Assembly (NCBI RefSeq): GCF_016744155.1
Contig: NZ_JADGEW010000017.1
Location: 1 to 64,000, forward strand
Direction: 5' to 3'
Length of the DNA: 64,000 nucleotides
Source of the DNA: Amphritea sp.
GTDB lineage: Bacteria; Pseudomonadota; Gammaproteobacteria; Pseudomonadales; Balneatricaceae
The position numbers were made by a program, and so were the translations under genes. This document shows, piece after piece, positions 48,701 through 57,409 of the stretch (the first letter of the stretch is position 1; each line of letters starts with the position of its first letter). Under the pieces are notes generated by a model, which did not search any database, was not told the DNA's origin, and saw only the letters and a list, made by a program, of their open reading frames with translations.

Positions 48701-51700
48701 AGCAGTAGCTGGTGGCTCAACTACTTATACTTATACAGTGACACGTACAGGTGATATTAGTGGTGCAACAAGTTATACCTGGTTAGCTAATAATACCAAT
48801 GCAGAGACCGGTCAACCTGGTTATGTATATGACCTTTCTGATGGAAATACTTTTGAGTATCCAGCGGGAACTGATGATTTTTCAGGCAATGTTTACCCTT
48901 CAGGCAGTGGTTCCTTTTCTGCGAATCAAGTGACAGATACATTTACAGTTACTATCTCAGGTGATGATGTTGCTGAGGATGATCAGTGGTTTCATACGAA
49001 AATAACGGCAACAAGTGGTTATGATGAAATTAATGTCGTCTATGATAATCCCGATCAAGCCGACGGTGCTCAGCTTTTCAGGACTTATTATTCTAGTAAT
49101 TATTACTATGACAATACGGCTGTAAGCAGCTCAAGTAATGGTGTTTCATCAAATACGAATTATATTTATAGCTCTATTGAGCGAGATGAAGGTTTATTTA
49201 GTGTTTTGGATAAAGAGGTAACTGCAGAAGGAAACCATGCCCTTCTTTCTTCACATCTAGAAGGCGATACCTCAGCGGATGGTGGAAGTGATGATTTAGT
49301 CGCCCATATTTTCGCAGTCCAAAGAACTGTTGCGACAGCTGGTGATGCGTGGGTCACATGGCGCGCAGTCAATTATAGTAACGCCAGTGCCGACGATTTT
49401 GCCGATGGTTCAGATGCTCGTACTCTTGGTGGCGGAGTGCTTGCCTCAGGGACCGTCAATTTTGTTGATGGTCAGGAATGGGGATATATCACTATTTACA
49501 CCAAACCGGATGACCTAGGCGAATATGATGAAATTTTCCATGTTTATCTGGATGGCGTGTCTGGCGGAAGTAGTATTAATACATCTGATGATCAAGTAGG
49601 TTCGCCATATAATTTTGGTTATATTACTAATGATGACACGCGTTTTGATGCATCGGTAAATGATGTGACAGAAGGTGGCGTGCTAACCTTTACAATTACT
49701 CGTGATGGTGATGCACGAGGGACTGATACCGTGGATTGGTCACTTGTTTTTCCGAGTGACGAAACGACCAACGAAGACACCAGCGATGAAACTAGCTGGT
49801 ATAAGTTGGATCCTTCTGATGTCAACGATCCGGTTCCAAGTAATGGTACGGCAACCTATGTATCCGGGACGTTAACCTGGGGTGGTACCCTGACATTTGT
49901 CGATGGAGAGACAACCCAGACGATTACAGTGCAGACTATCGATGATAATCTGCCTGAAACTTGGAAGGAAAACCTGCCCATTATCTTGTCGAATGCGACC
50001 AATGTTGATGTTAGTGAGGTGAATCATGACCTGGAGACCGCGTCAACCGGTTATACCGACACAGCACAGGTATATGATAATGAACCAGATCCGATTCTGA
50101 CTCTATCGGTGGATAGTACTTCAGTGTTTGAAGGGACCGCCGCCAATTCTCTTTATAATGATCAGAATACCGGCAATACGGTAACCTTCACCATTACCCG
50201 AACTGATCAGCAGGGTGATGCGCTGGATTACTCGTCAACGGTGGGTTGGTACTTGTCAGGCAGTAACCTTAATCGAAGCGATTATGGAGATATTAAGGAT
50301 TACGGCACTGTTAATAGAGCTTATGAATATAACAGTGGGTCAACCTATGGCAATGTGTATTTTGCGGACAACGAAACAGAAAAGCAGATTACCATCACCT
50401 ATAACGGCGATGACTTTGTCGAGAATGATGAAACCCTGACGTTCCGCCTGATGGAGGCGGATCAAGCTGAGTCTTGGCTCTATGATGTCTACGGCGGAGT
50501 TGCGGAGCAGAATGGTTATGGCCCTGCCAATTTAGATACCAGTACCGAAAGCAATTATATACAACAACAGGTCACCATCAAAAACGATGATGTGCGCTTG
50601 TGGATAGATGGCTGGGATACTAACGGTAGCGATACAGGCGGTTATAACACTAACCTGAATGTTGATGCTTATGAAGGTAACCCACTCGCATTTTCGGTCG
50701 TTCGTGCAGGCCGGATGGATAATGATGTAGAGGTTGGCTATGAGATTATTACCAATGGTTCAGCCGTTAATGGTGATTTCGATACACTCACGGGTACTTT
50801 TACCTTAGCTGCTCAAGCCAACGCCTATAGTAATAGCTTTACCTATAATATTTCTCTGGCTGATATTCTGGGTGATGATAGTTCTGTAGAAGTGAACGAA
50901 ACCTTTACCCTGCGTTTAACTACCCCTGGCGATACTGCTGGTTCGTCGGTGCGTTTCCAAAGTTATGCGACTAATACAAGTGCTTGGAATAATGCTTACA
51001 GCGGAAAATCTACGACACTGGATCTTGCCGGAACCCTTTACGATGACGACACTACCTACACGCTGACCCCGGCCAGTACCAGCTTGGTTGAGACTGATGA
51101 CGGATCTAACCAGACCTATTCCTTTACTGTTGATCGAGCTAGTACGGGTTATTCACGAGCAGCTACGCTGAAATGGAAAGTAGAGGCCGTCGGTGGTGAT
51201 CCTGCCAATGGGGATGACTTCAGCACGGATGATTCTTTAGGTACGAACAGCGGGCTGCCTAGCGGCAGCGTTTCTTTCGCCGATGGCGAATTGACCCAGC
51301 AGTTCAGTGTAGTGGTTGCTGGCGATATCATTGCCGAAAATAATGAAGCTTTCCGGGTTGTGCTTTTTGAGGATACTCTCACTACACCCAATCCAGATAT
51401 TACCAATAGCCACAGTATTGCAAGTGCCGACTTGACTATTTTGGCCGACGATACCGGCATCAGCATCAATGATGCTGTGATTAATGAAGGAGATTCAGGT
51501 ACTACCAATCTGACCTTTACCGTTACCCGTTCGGGTGATTTATCGGGTACCAGTACTATGGATTATGAGCTGTTACATGGCACAACTGATGCTGCCGATG
51601 TGACCGGTTCTACTTCAGGTTCCTTGGTGTTTACCGCGGGGCAGTCATCTAAAACCGTTACCATCCAAGTAGTAGGTGATGTCACGGTAGAAGACGCAGA

Positions 51701-54700
51701 AAACTTTAACTTACAGTTGTCGAACTTTGCTGGTGTCGATGACGCGATTGATTTTGTCGGCGAAGGTACTATCACCAACGATGATACGGTTTTCAGTATC
51801 GCTCAGCTGGCTGCCTCAAGTGAAGAAGATGGCGTCGGCCAAACCTTTAGTATCAGCCGAACTAAAGCAACTGTACAGGATCAAACCGTTAACTGGGCGG
51901 TGAGTACGGATACCGCGAATACCGCCGACTTTGGAGGCAGTTTCCCCTCGGGTTCGGTGACCTTTACCGGTAATGAGCTGAGTAAAACGATTACCATTAA
52001 TCCAAGCAGCGATATCACTGCAGAAACCGATGAGACCTATAATGTCAGCATTACCTTAGGGGCCGGTACAGCAGGTGATAATATTGCTACCGATGCTGTG
52101 GTCGGAACTATTTTAAATGATGATGCCACGTTAAATATCTTGACCGATCAGGCGACAGGATTGGAAGGTCATAGCGGCACTACTGATTTTACTTTTTCAG
52201 TCAATCGTAGTGGCAGCAGCTCGGGTACAGCCTCAGTGGATTGGGCGCTCTCGGGTGCGCTGGCGGCAGATTTTGCAACAGGTCAGGATATTCTTACCAC
52301 TAACGGCGGTTTGCCGAGTGGCACATTGAATTTTGCCGATGGAATAACTAGCCAGATTATAACGGTACAAGTTGTGGCTGATGCTGTTGTGGAGGCGGAT
52401 GAAAGCTTTACCATCACACTTTCTAACGCAACTGATGCGCATATTAATACTGCTACGGCGAATGCGACGATTACCAATGATGATTCGACGTTGGCTATTA
52501 CGGCAACGGATGCAAGTGTTGCGGAGGGTAATAATGGCACTACAGCCTTTACCTTTACAGTGACCCGTACCGGCTATAACGGAGATGCAGCGACAGGCGA
52601 TTATGCGGTCACTGGGTCGGGTGCTAACCCGGCTGATGGTGCAGATTTTGGTGGTACCTTGCCAAGCGGAACCTGGACTATTCCTGCTGGACAGAATAGT
52701 GAAACCTTTACGGTATTGGTAAGTGGAGATCTAACAGCTGAGTTGATTGAAGGTTTTGATGTCACATTATCAAACCCGAGTGCTGGAGCAACTATTACCA
52801 CGGCGACTGCCAGTGGCAGTATCTTGGCCGACGATGTGGTCTTTAGTGTTGCGGCACCAGTCACTCAATCTGAAGGTGATACTGGGGCTACAACTAACTT
52901 TGCCTTTGACGTTACTCGCACGGGTGATGTGACCGGTACACAGACGTTAACCTGGACTGTTGCAGGCTTTGGAGCGAATGCTGCCAGTACGGATGATTTT
53001 GATGCGCTGACCGGCACTGTAACCTTTAATCCGAGTGATACTACTCAGACTATACTGGTGCCGGTGACCGGCGATGATCGCGGTGAAGCCAATGAAGATT
53101 TCCGTCTAACGCTGACTAGTTCCGATGGGGTGGTGTTTACCAATGATAGCGCCGATGCACTGATTACCGATGATGAAGCGTCACTGCGGATCGAAACTTT
53201 AGATTCTAGTAAAGCCGAAGGTCAGGACGGCGATAGTACCGTTTATACCTTCCGAGTTACCCGTACGGGTAATGAATCATTGGCGACTGATGTTGATTGG
53301 GCAGTAGCTGGATTAGGCGACTTGGATGCGGCCGACTTCGGCGGTACCCTACCATCAGGCTCTCTGCACTTTAATGCGAATGATAATGAAGAGATCATTA
53401 GCATCACAGTGAGTGGCGATGACAGTATCGAAGCCGATGAAGACTTTACGGTGAGCTTGAGTAATGCTTCAGCTGGCGCGGATATCGTAGTAGCTGATGC
53501 CACCGGTGAGATCACCAGTGACGACACTTTATGGAATCTTGAAGTGATCAGTGCGCCTACCGAAGAGGGCGATGCTGCGGCGAGTTTCACCTTCCGAATC
53601 AGCCGCAGTGGTGGCTTGAGCGCCGCGACAGTGGGCTGGGGAGTGACAGGTAGTGGCGTCAATGCAGCAGAAGCGGCTGACTTCGCCGGTTCACTGCTGC
53701 CGAATGGTAGTTTGAGCTTTGGCGATGGTGAAACCAGTCAAGATATTACCGTTACCCTTAATGGCGATAACCTGCTGGAATTGGATGAAACCTTTACCAT
53801 AGGTTTGAATGCCCCAGCAGGTACAGGGCAGCATAGTTTTACGACTCAAAGCATCGAACAAACCATCATCAATGATGATGATCAGATGGCGATTGTAAGT
53901 CTCTCCTCCGATGCCGCTGAAGGGACTGGTAGTCAGGGCGTTTACAGCTTTACCGTAACCCGGAACGGCTCTGTGGATGGTACTTCGAGCGTTGATTGGC
54001 AGATAGTACATGGCACCACGAATGCTGGTGATTTCGCAGCAATCAGCGGTACAGTTAGCTTTATCGATGGCCAAGGTAGCGCCACGATCTTTGTGAATAC
54101 GATCGGTGATCGGGTGCTAGAAAATGATGAAACCTTTTCGGTTGAGTTAACTAATCCGGGGCAGGGCAGTACCATCGATAGTGGTGCAGCGAACGCGGCC
54201 GGCGTTATTCGCAATGATGATGTGGATGTGGCTTTGTCACTCGCGACCAGTACGGTCACAGAAGGCGATGGCAATGAAATCACTTTTACTCTAACTCGCA
54301 GTGGTGATACTTCCGTATCAACCTCTGTAAATTGGACTGCTGTAGCTGGAACTGCCGGATTGGCTGATTTTGTTACGGGACAGGATGTACTGACCAGTAA
54401 TGGCGGTTTGCCGAGTGGCAATGTCCTGTTCGCGGTTGGGGAAACCAGTAAAACCATCACCTTGGCTATCGAAAATGATGGCCAGTATGAAGGTAATGAG
54501 TCTTTTCAATTACACCTTGATGCTGTATCGGCCCATGCCGATATTACCAGTAACGATCTGACCGGTACGATTCAGGATGATGACGACCAGCTAGCGGTGG
54601 TTGCAATCGATAACAGTAAAATTGAAGGGGATAGCGGCACGGTCGTTTATACCTTCCAGGTTAACCGGACCGGTACCGATCTTGGGGCCACCTCGGTGGA

Positions 54701-57314
54701 GTGGTCTGCTGCAGGTTCCGGTAGTTATGCGTTAGATAGCAACGAATTTGTTGCCACGACCGGTTCGGTCAGTTTTGCTGATGGTGAGACCAGCCAAACC
54801 TTCAGTGTTGCAGTGAAGGGCGATACCGAGGGTGAATACGACGAGACTTTCAGCGTAACATTGGAGAATCCGGCGACAGGCTCGACCGTCATCGGTAGCC
54901 CGGCGACGGCGACGGTGCTGAATGATGATGCAGTACTGAGTATCAGTGCTAATCAGGCGTCATTGTCAGAAACAAACGAAGGCCAGGAACAGCAGTTTAG
55001 CTTCACCGTTACTCGCAGTGGTGATACTAGTATCGCTAGTAGCGCGTTGTGGAGCGTGGTTAATAGCGGCGCGACGCCAGCGACAGCGCTCGACTTTGGC
55101 GGTCTGTTGCCGACCGGTGCGGTCGGCTTCGGAGTGGGTGATACCACTGCGACCATCACGGTTACTGTGATCGGGGATACGGTAGGTGAAGATGATGAAA
55201 CCTTCTCGGTGGTATTGTCTGACCCTCAAAACGCTACTCTTCTGGAAGGCAGTGCTGAAACTACGATTGCGAATGACGATACAGGTCTGCGAATTACCGC
55301 TACGGATGCAGATAAGTATGAAGGACAGCCGGGCGAGACAACGCTATATACCTTGCAGGTTGAACGGCTTGGTTTGAGTACCGGCGTTGCTTCAGTGGAC
55401 TGGCAGGTAGGTGGTAAGGGAAGTTATCCGGCTAATGCCAGTGACTTTGTCGGTGAAGTTTTCCCCTCTGGTAGCCTGATTTTTGCTGATGGCGAAACGG
55501 TTAAAACCATTACTCTGAATGTAGCAGGCGATAGTACCATTGGCTTTGACCAAGAATTTGAAGTGGTATTGTCGAATAATGTTGGCGCGGATCTGATCAA
55601 TACCTCGGCGGACGGTGTTATTCGTAACGATGATAACCATGTGTCGGTTGCCGCGCAGAATGCTAGCCAGGTGGAAGGCGATAGTGGCACGCTCAACTAC
55701 AGCTTCGCAGTTACTCGTACCGGCGAATTGGATCTGGTTGCGGATATCGGTTGGCGGGTGGTGGGTTCCGGGGGTAGTCAGGCAGATGCCGATGACTTCG
55801 GTGGTACGTTACCGAACGGTACCGTTAATTTCGGCATAGGTCAGGACACTGTCATAGTGACCGTAGAGGTTAGTGGTGATACTGCGACCGAACTGGATGA
55901 GCAGTTTGATGTTGAATTGCTGAATCCGGGCGCCGGTGTTTCTATCAATCCGATTGCCGATTCTGCCAGTAGTATTATCGAAACCGACGATGTGGGTGTG
56001 GTATTAATCGCTGTAGATAATGATAGAGCGGAAGGTGAAACGGGTGAGCAAGCGGCATTCTCTTTCCGGGTGCTGCGTTCAGGGCCGATCGATAGCGCAA
56101 TAACGGTGCAATACGTGATCAGCGGTGCGGTGGATGCTAATGATTTTGTTGCGCCTTTAACTGGCACGTTTGTTATGGCTGCTGGAGTTAGCTCACAACT
56201 GCTGACGTTGAATGCGCAAGGCGATGATACGGTCGAGACTGACGAAGCCTTTATCGTCACTCTATCTTCAGCGGAAGCCAACGTCGATAGCTCGCCGGTT
56301 AGTGGTGTGATTCGGGATGACGACAATGGTATTTCTATTGCTGCGCGTAGAGCGGTAGTGACGGAAGGTACAGGAGTTGGCACTACTGAAGTGTTCTTCG
56401 ATGTTACTCGCACGACTAGTGACGCACCGACAATCGTCAACTGGGCGGTTACCGGCTCAGGTCTAGCGGCTATTGTGGCGACAGATATAGATGGCAACAC
56501 ATTACCTACTGGCAGTGTCAGCTTTGGTGTCGGTGTAACTTCGGTTTCATTCTCCATTCTGATTGATCAGGATGCGGTGGTTGAGGTAGATGAACTATTA
56601 ACCGCAACAATCACCAGTACAGATAGCAATGTTATCGCAATTGGGTCAGCCGATGTGACTATCACCAATGATGATACAGCGGGTGCTGGTGCAGATGAAG
56701 TTGTCGGTAGTGGCAGTGGTGATGCGCTGGATGGCTTCGGTGGTACCGATATACTCTATGGTCTGGCGGGTGATGATGTTATTCGCGGCGGCGATGAAGC
56801 CGATCAGATTACCGGTGGTGAAGGAGGTGATGTCTTGCTGGGTGGTGCTGGCGCAGATCTATTTCGCTATGAGTCGCCTACTGAAGGTTCTGATGTACTA
56901 CAGGACTTTACTGCAGGCAGCGATCAGATTGGCTTTGTCTCAGCAGGCTTTGGTGGTTTAAGCGGCCCGTTAGTTGCAGCCTCACAGAGCTTTGCAACAG
57001 ATTTGACCACCACATTGAGTCAGTTGGCTGATAAGCCTGATAGCGACCTATATAAAGTAGCATTTGATCCCGGTGTGTTTGATTTCGGTACCGGTATCGC
57101 CGGCCAGTTGGATGAACTGGAAGCGGCGATGACGTCTGGGAATCATACCGGTGGCGCATTCTTAGTAGTATCTAACGGTAGTGAATCTCATGTGTATTTC
57201 GATGCGGATACCGCTCAAGGTAGCGACGGCTCGGGTCTGATTGAGCTGGCGGAGATACCTACATTGGATTACGCTGATATCGCGCCGGACGATATGATTA
57301 TTGCGGTCTCTTAA
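39789..57314 (+). CDS. Giant RTX adhesin with about 43 Calx-beta repeats
   Basis: The protein has 5841 residues. Residues 1-110 are helical, followed by a Pro/Ser/Thr-rich linker containing three related ELTGLT-type motifs. From about residue 222 I count 43 Calx-beta units, most ending in NDD; units 2 to 6 repeat every 342 bases. A PPC-like beta domain interrupts one unit (about 2578-2705). Six RTX nonapeptides begin near 5632, then a C-terminal secretion signal with HVYFDADTAQGSDG. There is no LapA retention module and no TAAG site near the N terminus. An AAGGTG site six bases upstream supports the ATG at 39789 over a TTG at 39747. Confidence 0.9.
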   Translation: MVDQNSLTQQSEISEVIVKVVQSIDSLDASNIQLLDMSEAFDTLLQEGWTADQIQELIIILKTIAAGIPAESLSIATLLDAIFNQMNEVGSDFNTALQSFPAPILREASDYSDEPSQSGTDKSGLPGINSPNAGESVDYVNEPPTPPNPLNHPELTGLTRDSSDSSSPSLPRPEVTGLTLDNVGGQSSGTPETTLLTQELTALTSPTQNVVLPPTPLNLESRFSIGAMVASVVEGSDGEITTVSFVVSRTNPIAAGDLSWSVSGLSSDDFVGAVVPGGTLSFVVGESEKTITIDIAGDRSNESIEQLQISIDSNDVNFVILKPQANTTILNDDSNVQVSVDLDSVNEGNEGTSQILTYTLTRGNALTSSSVDWSVAGMDAAGFVGGQALNGTVNFAVGETSKTITLEVLGDKTIETTENLVVSLSNPGDNLNLGTVSSAATTVVNDDGEVVISVDQSSIDEGRDGTSQVLTYTLSRDNTLTSSSVDWSVEGMDAADFAGGQALNGTVTFAVGDTSKTFTLEVLGDKTIEATENLVVSLSNPGDNLNLGAASSAITAVVNDDGEVVISVDQSSIDEGRDGTSQILTYTLSRDNTLTSSSVDWSVAGMDAADFAGGQALNGTVTFAVGDTSKTITLEVLGDKTIEATENLVVSLSNPGDNLNLGTASSAATTVVNDDGEVVISVDQSSIDEGREGTSQVLTYTLSRDNTLTSSSVDWSVAGMDAADFAGGQALNGTVTFSVGDTSKTITLEVLGDKTIEATENLVVSLSNSGDNLNLGAVSSAATTVVNDDGEVVVSVDHSAIDEGSEGTSQVLTYTLSRDNTLTASSVDWSVTGLVDIGDFAVGQALSGTVNFAAGESSKTVTLEVIGDKTIEIDESIVFTLSNPGDDLNLGGVSSNTTRVIDDDSLASIVADQVSVVEGNEGSSQVVTFTVSRSGSLSASQVDWSASGLDATDFDGGVIPSGMLNFAVGELSQQISIIIDGDRDIESDETLTVSLSNPGSDMTLGTASADITVINDDSGFSLIGDVMTLVEGGTGSEALVQFHVVRSEGLNQAMDIDFRLIGLGASSADALDFTAGQDGLGDNGGMPSGTVSFGAGETSKAVTVRISGDATFEPNEAFGVLLENPPAGASIVYGEAFGEILTDEMSFDVSAVIGSVLEGNRSDTGGQLEFLVTRQGDIESAANVGYQINGYGESPVNTADFAAAQDLSGSVVFAAGQASVSVFVDLEGDSLIEGIEHFSFDLVPETQNTIIGIGTALGTIAPDDIAIVIASLDAIRKEGSTVGEEQQHSFIVTRGGYLDAAVVLDWEVVGNGGSPVDASDFGGTLPSGTLIINSGDTQGLVSFAPSVDELLESNQGYQVILTTAQDGVVLSTDRANGTILNDDMGLTLLATNLDRPEGNPGDTSQLSFSVSRSGDLTQSASVNWALLADSVNGVDSSDFDGGVLPSGTIDFLRGVQTQLVTIPLSLDEIIEADEGFSIQLSGASGGTEILLNNVSGVIRNDDASFALQPGSTVQEGDSGTTVISLTVLRSGDLSGTDTVNFSVSDALSGASVSADDFVGGVYPTGTVTFNPTDASQTIEVAVQGDGILETDEGLTVTLATPSAGSTITADQASVVVSNDDDSLSITATSADNNEGDTSSDFTFTVTRTGNLAKATSVEWNVAGSGGAPAAATDFVGGALPSGSLSFASGETSKIITVSVLGDLLQENDESFNVNLSNASAGTELATETAAGIIRDNDTGLLIAATSVDLIEDDAGSQNHTFTVTRTGDLSGTTTADWTITGATDVNDFSALSGTVNFAANESSQVITVQALGDTTVESTESFTVTLSNASNNADIQVDAATSSIIADDIALTVTAGAVSVLEGATGTTNILEYTVTRTGDTASTTSVDWTATGLSAADVSGSSPLSGSLAFAANELIKTISIIVLGDMENEADETLTVTLSNPGANTALITDNAFTVVTNDDGEFAITATNATLDEGDTGETDYVFTVTRAGDTNVEGTIDWRVELPGGLADANIGDFSAAQDGLTTNGGLPSGSLTFAAGITSQEIRVRVATDGEVEQNENFNVVLDNPTSNNEITTPSAAGVIQNDDTGFSIIAVTSDQLEGQSGTTTYTYTVTRAGDISNAALVDWSVAGAAGVTGADAAASAGDFTGVMSGTLNFNANEASVTLDVIVNGDTTVEEHEGFQVTIANARLTDTTAQVIVDNSADGLIRNDDQSFAVAAANSTITEGNSSTTQVSFNVTRSGDSSAEATVDYVMTGANGAVDSDIIGSLPSGTLTFAAGQSILAVSVDVNGDTLAENDEDFTLTLSNQSTGFISTANATTTVINDDINYAITAPVDQAEGESGTTTVEYTVQRTGDTSGATDILWRLLSATGLTTADFVGNQDVLGTNAGLPSGTLSFANNQISKTISLAVAGDTTLEADETLTIELYTPTAGTIQSGDETDSMLLLSDDDQFDISADIANLDEANSDHDVTFSVTRTGSLDGARTLNWAASGLSADDFVGGSVPSGTVSFADGVNSATITVSISGDSTVEADETLTVTLSGAPNNSIIGSNSATTTLVNDDASLAITPLLADKNEGNTTLASGEIPQDNTSVFTVGADGDYQGEIGDDGLDWRDKDWFRVNLTEGHSYLIRSEGSGSGGNTLLPPRIDGIYAEDGTSLGYSADTFSGSPQYTAETTFTPDTSGIYFISAASYAGGGYEGTYTLKVADQTTPGADVSVPAVTLVPFTFTVTRSGDTDQVSTVDWRVGGGTDPLLASEFDAGGDILGDNGGLPSGSLTFTAGEVSKVVTINVVSDNLLEADETLRVTLSNSSAGTSITTESADGVVRNDDAELNITAGTASLIEGDAGHSTGVAYTYTVTRTGNTDQVTTVDWDVAHGTTDQSDFSNGSNANINPSNTLTFNSGETSKTITVYAHGDTGAGSVEDDETFSVQLSNSNEGSSIGSTSSFDSTIVNDDTMLTLSVDDYSKAEAVAGGSTTYTYTVTRTGDISGATSYTWLANNTNAETGQPGYVYDLSDGNTFEYPAGTDDFSGNVYPSGSGSFSANQVTDTFTVTISGDDVAEDDQWFHTKITATSGYDEINVVYDNPDQADGAQLFRTYYSSNYYYDNTAVSSSSNGVSSNTNYIYSSIERDEGLFSVLDKEVTAEGNHALLSSHLEGDTSADGGSDDLVAHIFAVQRTVATAGDAWVTWRAVNYSNASADDFADGSDARTLGGGVLASGTVNFVDGQEWGYITIYTKPDDLGEYDEIFHVYLDGVSGGSSINTSDDQVGSPYNFGYITNDDTRFDASVNDVTEGGVLTFTITRDGDARGTDTVDWSLVFPSDETTNEDTSDETSWYKLDPSDVNDPVPSNGTATYVSGTLTWGGTLTFVDGETTQTITVQTIDDNLPETWKENLPIILSNATNVDVSEVNHDLETASTGYTDTAQVYDNEPDPILTLSVDSTSVFEGTAANSLYNDQNTGNTVTFTITRTDQQGDALDYSSTVGWYLSGSNLNRSDYGDIKDYGTVNRAYEYNSGSTYGNVYFADNETEKQITITYNGDDFVENDETLTFRLMEADQAESWLYDVYGGVAEQNGYGPANLDTSTESNYIQQQVTIKNDDVRLWIDGWDTNGSDTGGYNTNLNVDAYEGNPLAFSVVRAGRMDNDVEVGYEIITNGSAVNGDFDTLTGTFTLAAQANAYSNSFTYNISLADILGDDSSVEVNETFTLRLTTPGDTAGSSVRFQSYATNTSAWNNAYSGKSTTLDLAGTLYDDDTTYTLTPASTSLVETDDGSNQTYSFTVDRASTGYSRAATLKWKVEAVGGDPANGDDFSTDDSLGTNSGLPSGSVSFADGELTQQFSVVVAGDIIAENNEAFRVVLFEDTLTTPNPDITNSHSIASADLTILADDTGISINDAVINEGDSGTTNLTFTVTRSGDLSGTSTMDYELLHGTTDAADVTGSTSGSLVFTAGQSSKTVTIQVVGDVTVEDAENFNLQLSNFAGVDDAIDFVGEGTITNDDTVFSIAQLAASSEEDGVGQTFSISRTKATVQDQTVNWAVSTDTANTADFGGSFPSGSVTFTGNELSKTITINPSSDITAETDETYNVSITLGAGTAGDNIATDAVVGTILNDDATLNILTDQATGLEGHSGTTDFTFSVNRSGSSSGTASVDWALSGALAADFATGQDILTTNGGLPSGTLNFADGITSQIITVQVVADAVVEADESFTITLSNATDAHINTATANATITNDDSTLAITATDASVAEGNNGTTAFTFTVTRTGYNGDAATGDYAVTGSGANPADGADFGGTLPSGTWTIPAGQNSETFTVLVSGDLTAELIEGFDVTLSNPSAGATITTATASGSILADDVVFSVAAPVTQSEGDTGATTNFAFDVTRTGDVTGTQTLTWTVAGFGANAASTDDFDALTGTVTFNPSDTTQTILVPVTGDDRGEANEDFRLTLTSSDGVVFTNDSADALITDDEASLRIETLDSSKAEGQDGDSTVYTFRVTRTGNESLATDVDWAVAGLGDLDAADFGGTLPSGSLHFNANDNEEIISITVSGDDSIEADEDFTVSLSNASAGADIVVADATGEITSDDTLWNLEVISAPTEEGDAAASFTFRISRSGGLSAATVGWGVTGSGVNAAEAADFAGSLLPNGSLSFGDGETSQDITVTLNGDNLLELDETFTIGLNAPAGTGQHSFTTQSIEQTIINDDDQMAIVSLSSDAAEGTGSQGVYSFTVTRNGSVDGTSSVDWQIVHGTTNAGDFAAISGTVSFIDGQGSATIFVNTIGDRVLENDETFSVELTNPGQGSTIDSGAANAAGVIRNDDVDVALSLATSTVTEGDGNEITFTLTRSGDTSVSTSVNWTAVAGTAGLADFVTGQDVLTSNGGLPSGNVLFAVGETSKTITLAIENDGQYEGNESFQLHLDAVSAHADITSNDLTGTIQDDDDQLAVVAIDNSKIEGDSGTVVYTFQVNRTGTDLGATSVEWSAAGSGSYALDSNEFVATTGSVSFADGETSQTFSVAVKGDTEGEYDETFSVTLENPATGSTVIGSPATATVLNDDAVLSISANQASLSETNEGQEQQFSFTVTRSGDTSIASSALWSVVNSGATPATALDFGGLLPTGAVGFGVGDTTATITVTVIGDTVGEDDETFSVVLSDPQNATLLEGSAETTIANDDTGLRITATDADKYEGQPGETTLYTLQVERLGLSTGVASVDWQVGGKGSYPANASDFVGEVFPSGSLIFADGETVKTITLNVAGDSTIGFDQEFEVVLSNNVGADLINTSADGVIRNDDNHVSVAAQNASQVEGDSGTLNYSFAVTRTGELDLVADIGWRVVGSGGSQADADDFGGTLPNGTVNFGIGQDTVIVTVEVSGDTATELDEQFDVELLNPGAGVSINPIADSASSIIETDDVGVVLIAVDNDRAEGETGEQAAFSFRVLRSGPIDSAITVQYVISGAVDANDFVAPLTGTFVMAAGVSSQLLTLNAQGDDTVETDEAFIVTLSSAEANVDSSPVSGVIRDDDNGISIAARRAVVTEGTGVGTTEVFFDVTRTTSDAPTIVNWAVTGSGLAAIVATDIDGNTLPTGSVSFGVGVTSVSFSILIDQDAVVEVDELLTATITSTDSNVIAIGSADVTITNDDTAGAGADEVVGSGSGDALDGFGGTDILYGLAGDDVIRGGDEADQITGGEGGDVLLGGAGADLFRYESPTEGSDVLQDFTAGSDQIGFVSAGFGGLSGPLVAASQSFATDLTTTLSQLADKPDSDLYKVAFDPGVFDFGTGIAGQLDELEAAMTSGNHTGGAFLVVSNGSESHVYFDADTAQGSDGSGLIELAEIPTLDYADIAPDDMIIAVS
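40797..42500 (+). repeat. Five 342-bp Calx-beta coding units in exact register
   Basis: The Glu codon of the DEG/NEG motif occurs at 40827, 41169, 41511, 41853 and 42195, exactly 342 bases apart. Units at 41169, 41511 and 41853 are almost identical at the DNA level, while later units in the gene are diverged. This marks a recent local amplification at the N-terminal side of the array. Confidence 0.9.
47515..47910 (+). other. PPC-like domain coding insert inside a Calx-beta unit
   Basis: The Calx-beta unit that opens with ASLAITPLLADKNEGNT is broken by about 130 residues and resumes at PFTFTVTRSGDTDQ. The inserted part has the pattern of a bacterial pre-peptidase C-terminal domain: DWFRVNLTEGHSYLI, a DGTSLGYS turn, then TPDTSGIYFISAAS and GTYTLKV. 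Confidence 0.7.
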
Positions 57315-57370
57315 GCTTAATGCGATGGGCTGTTATGATCTGACAGCCTATCGATGCTAAACGGCAGCGC

Positions 57371-57402
57371 TGTTAGCGCTTAATTCTAGTTAAGCGCTAA
57401 CA
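57371..57402. repeat. Perfect 13-bp inverted repeat between adhesin and ABC genes
   Basis: Arms at 57371-57383 and 57390-57402 (TGTTAGCGCTTAA and complement) enclose a 6-base loop. There is no T run. It could be a processing or attenuation hairpin that separates expression of the giant adhesin from its transporter, and it ends only eight bases before the proposed start of the ABC gene. Confidence 0.6.
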
Positions 57403-57409
57403 CAGTCAG

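Noticed and set aside
40241-56557. Many minus-strand and shifted frames under the giant adhesin
   Set aside because: They follow the repeat register and lack start signals or domains.
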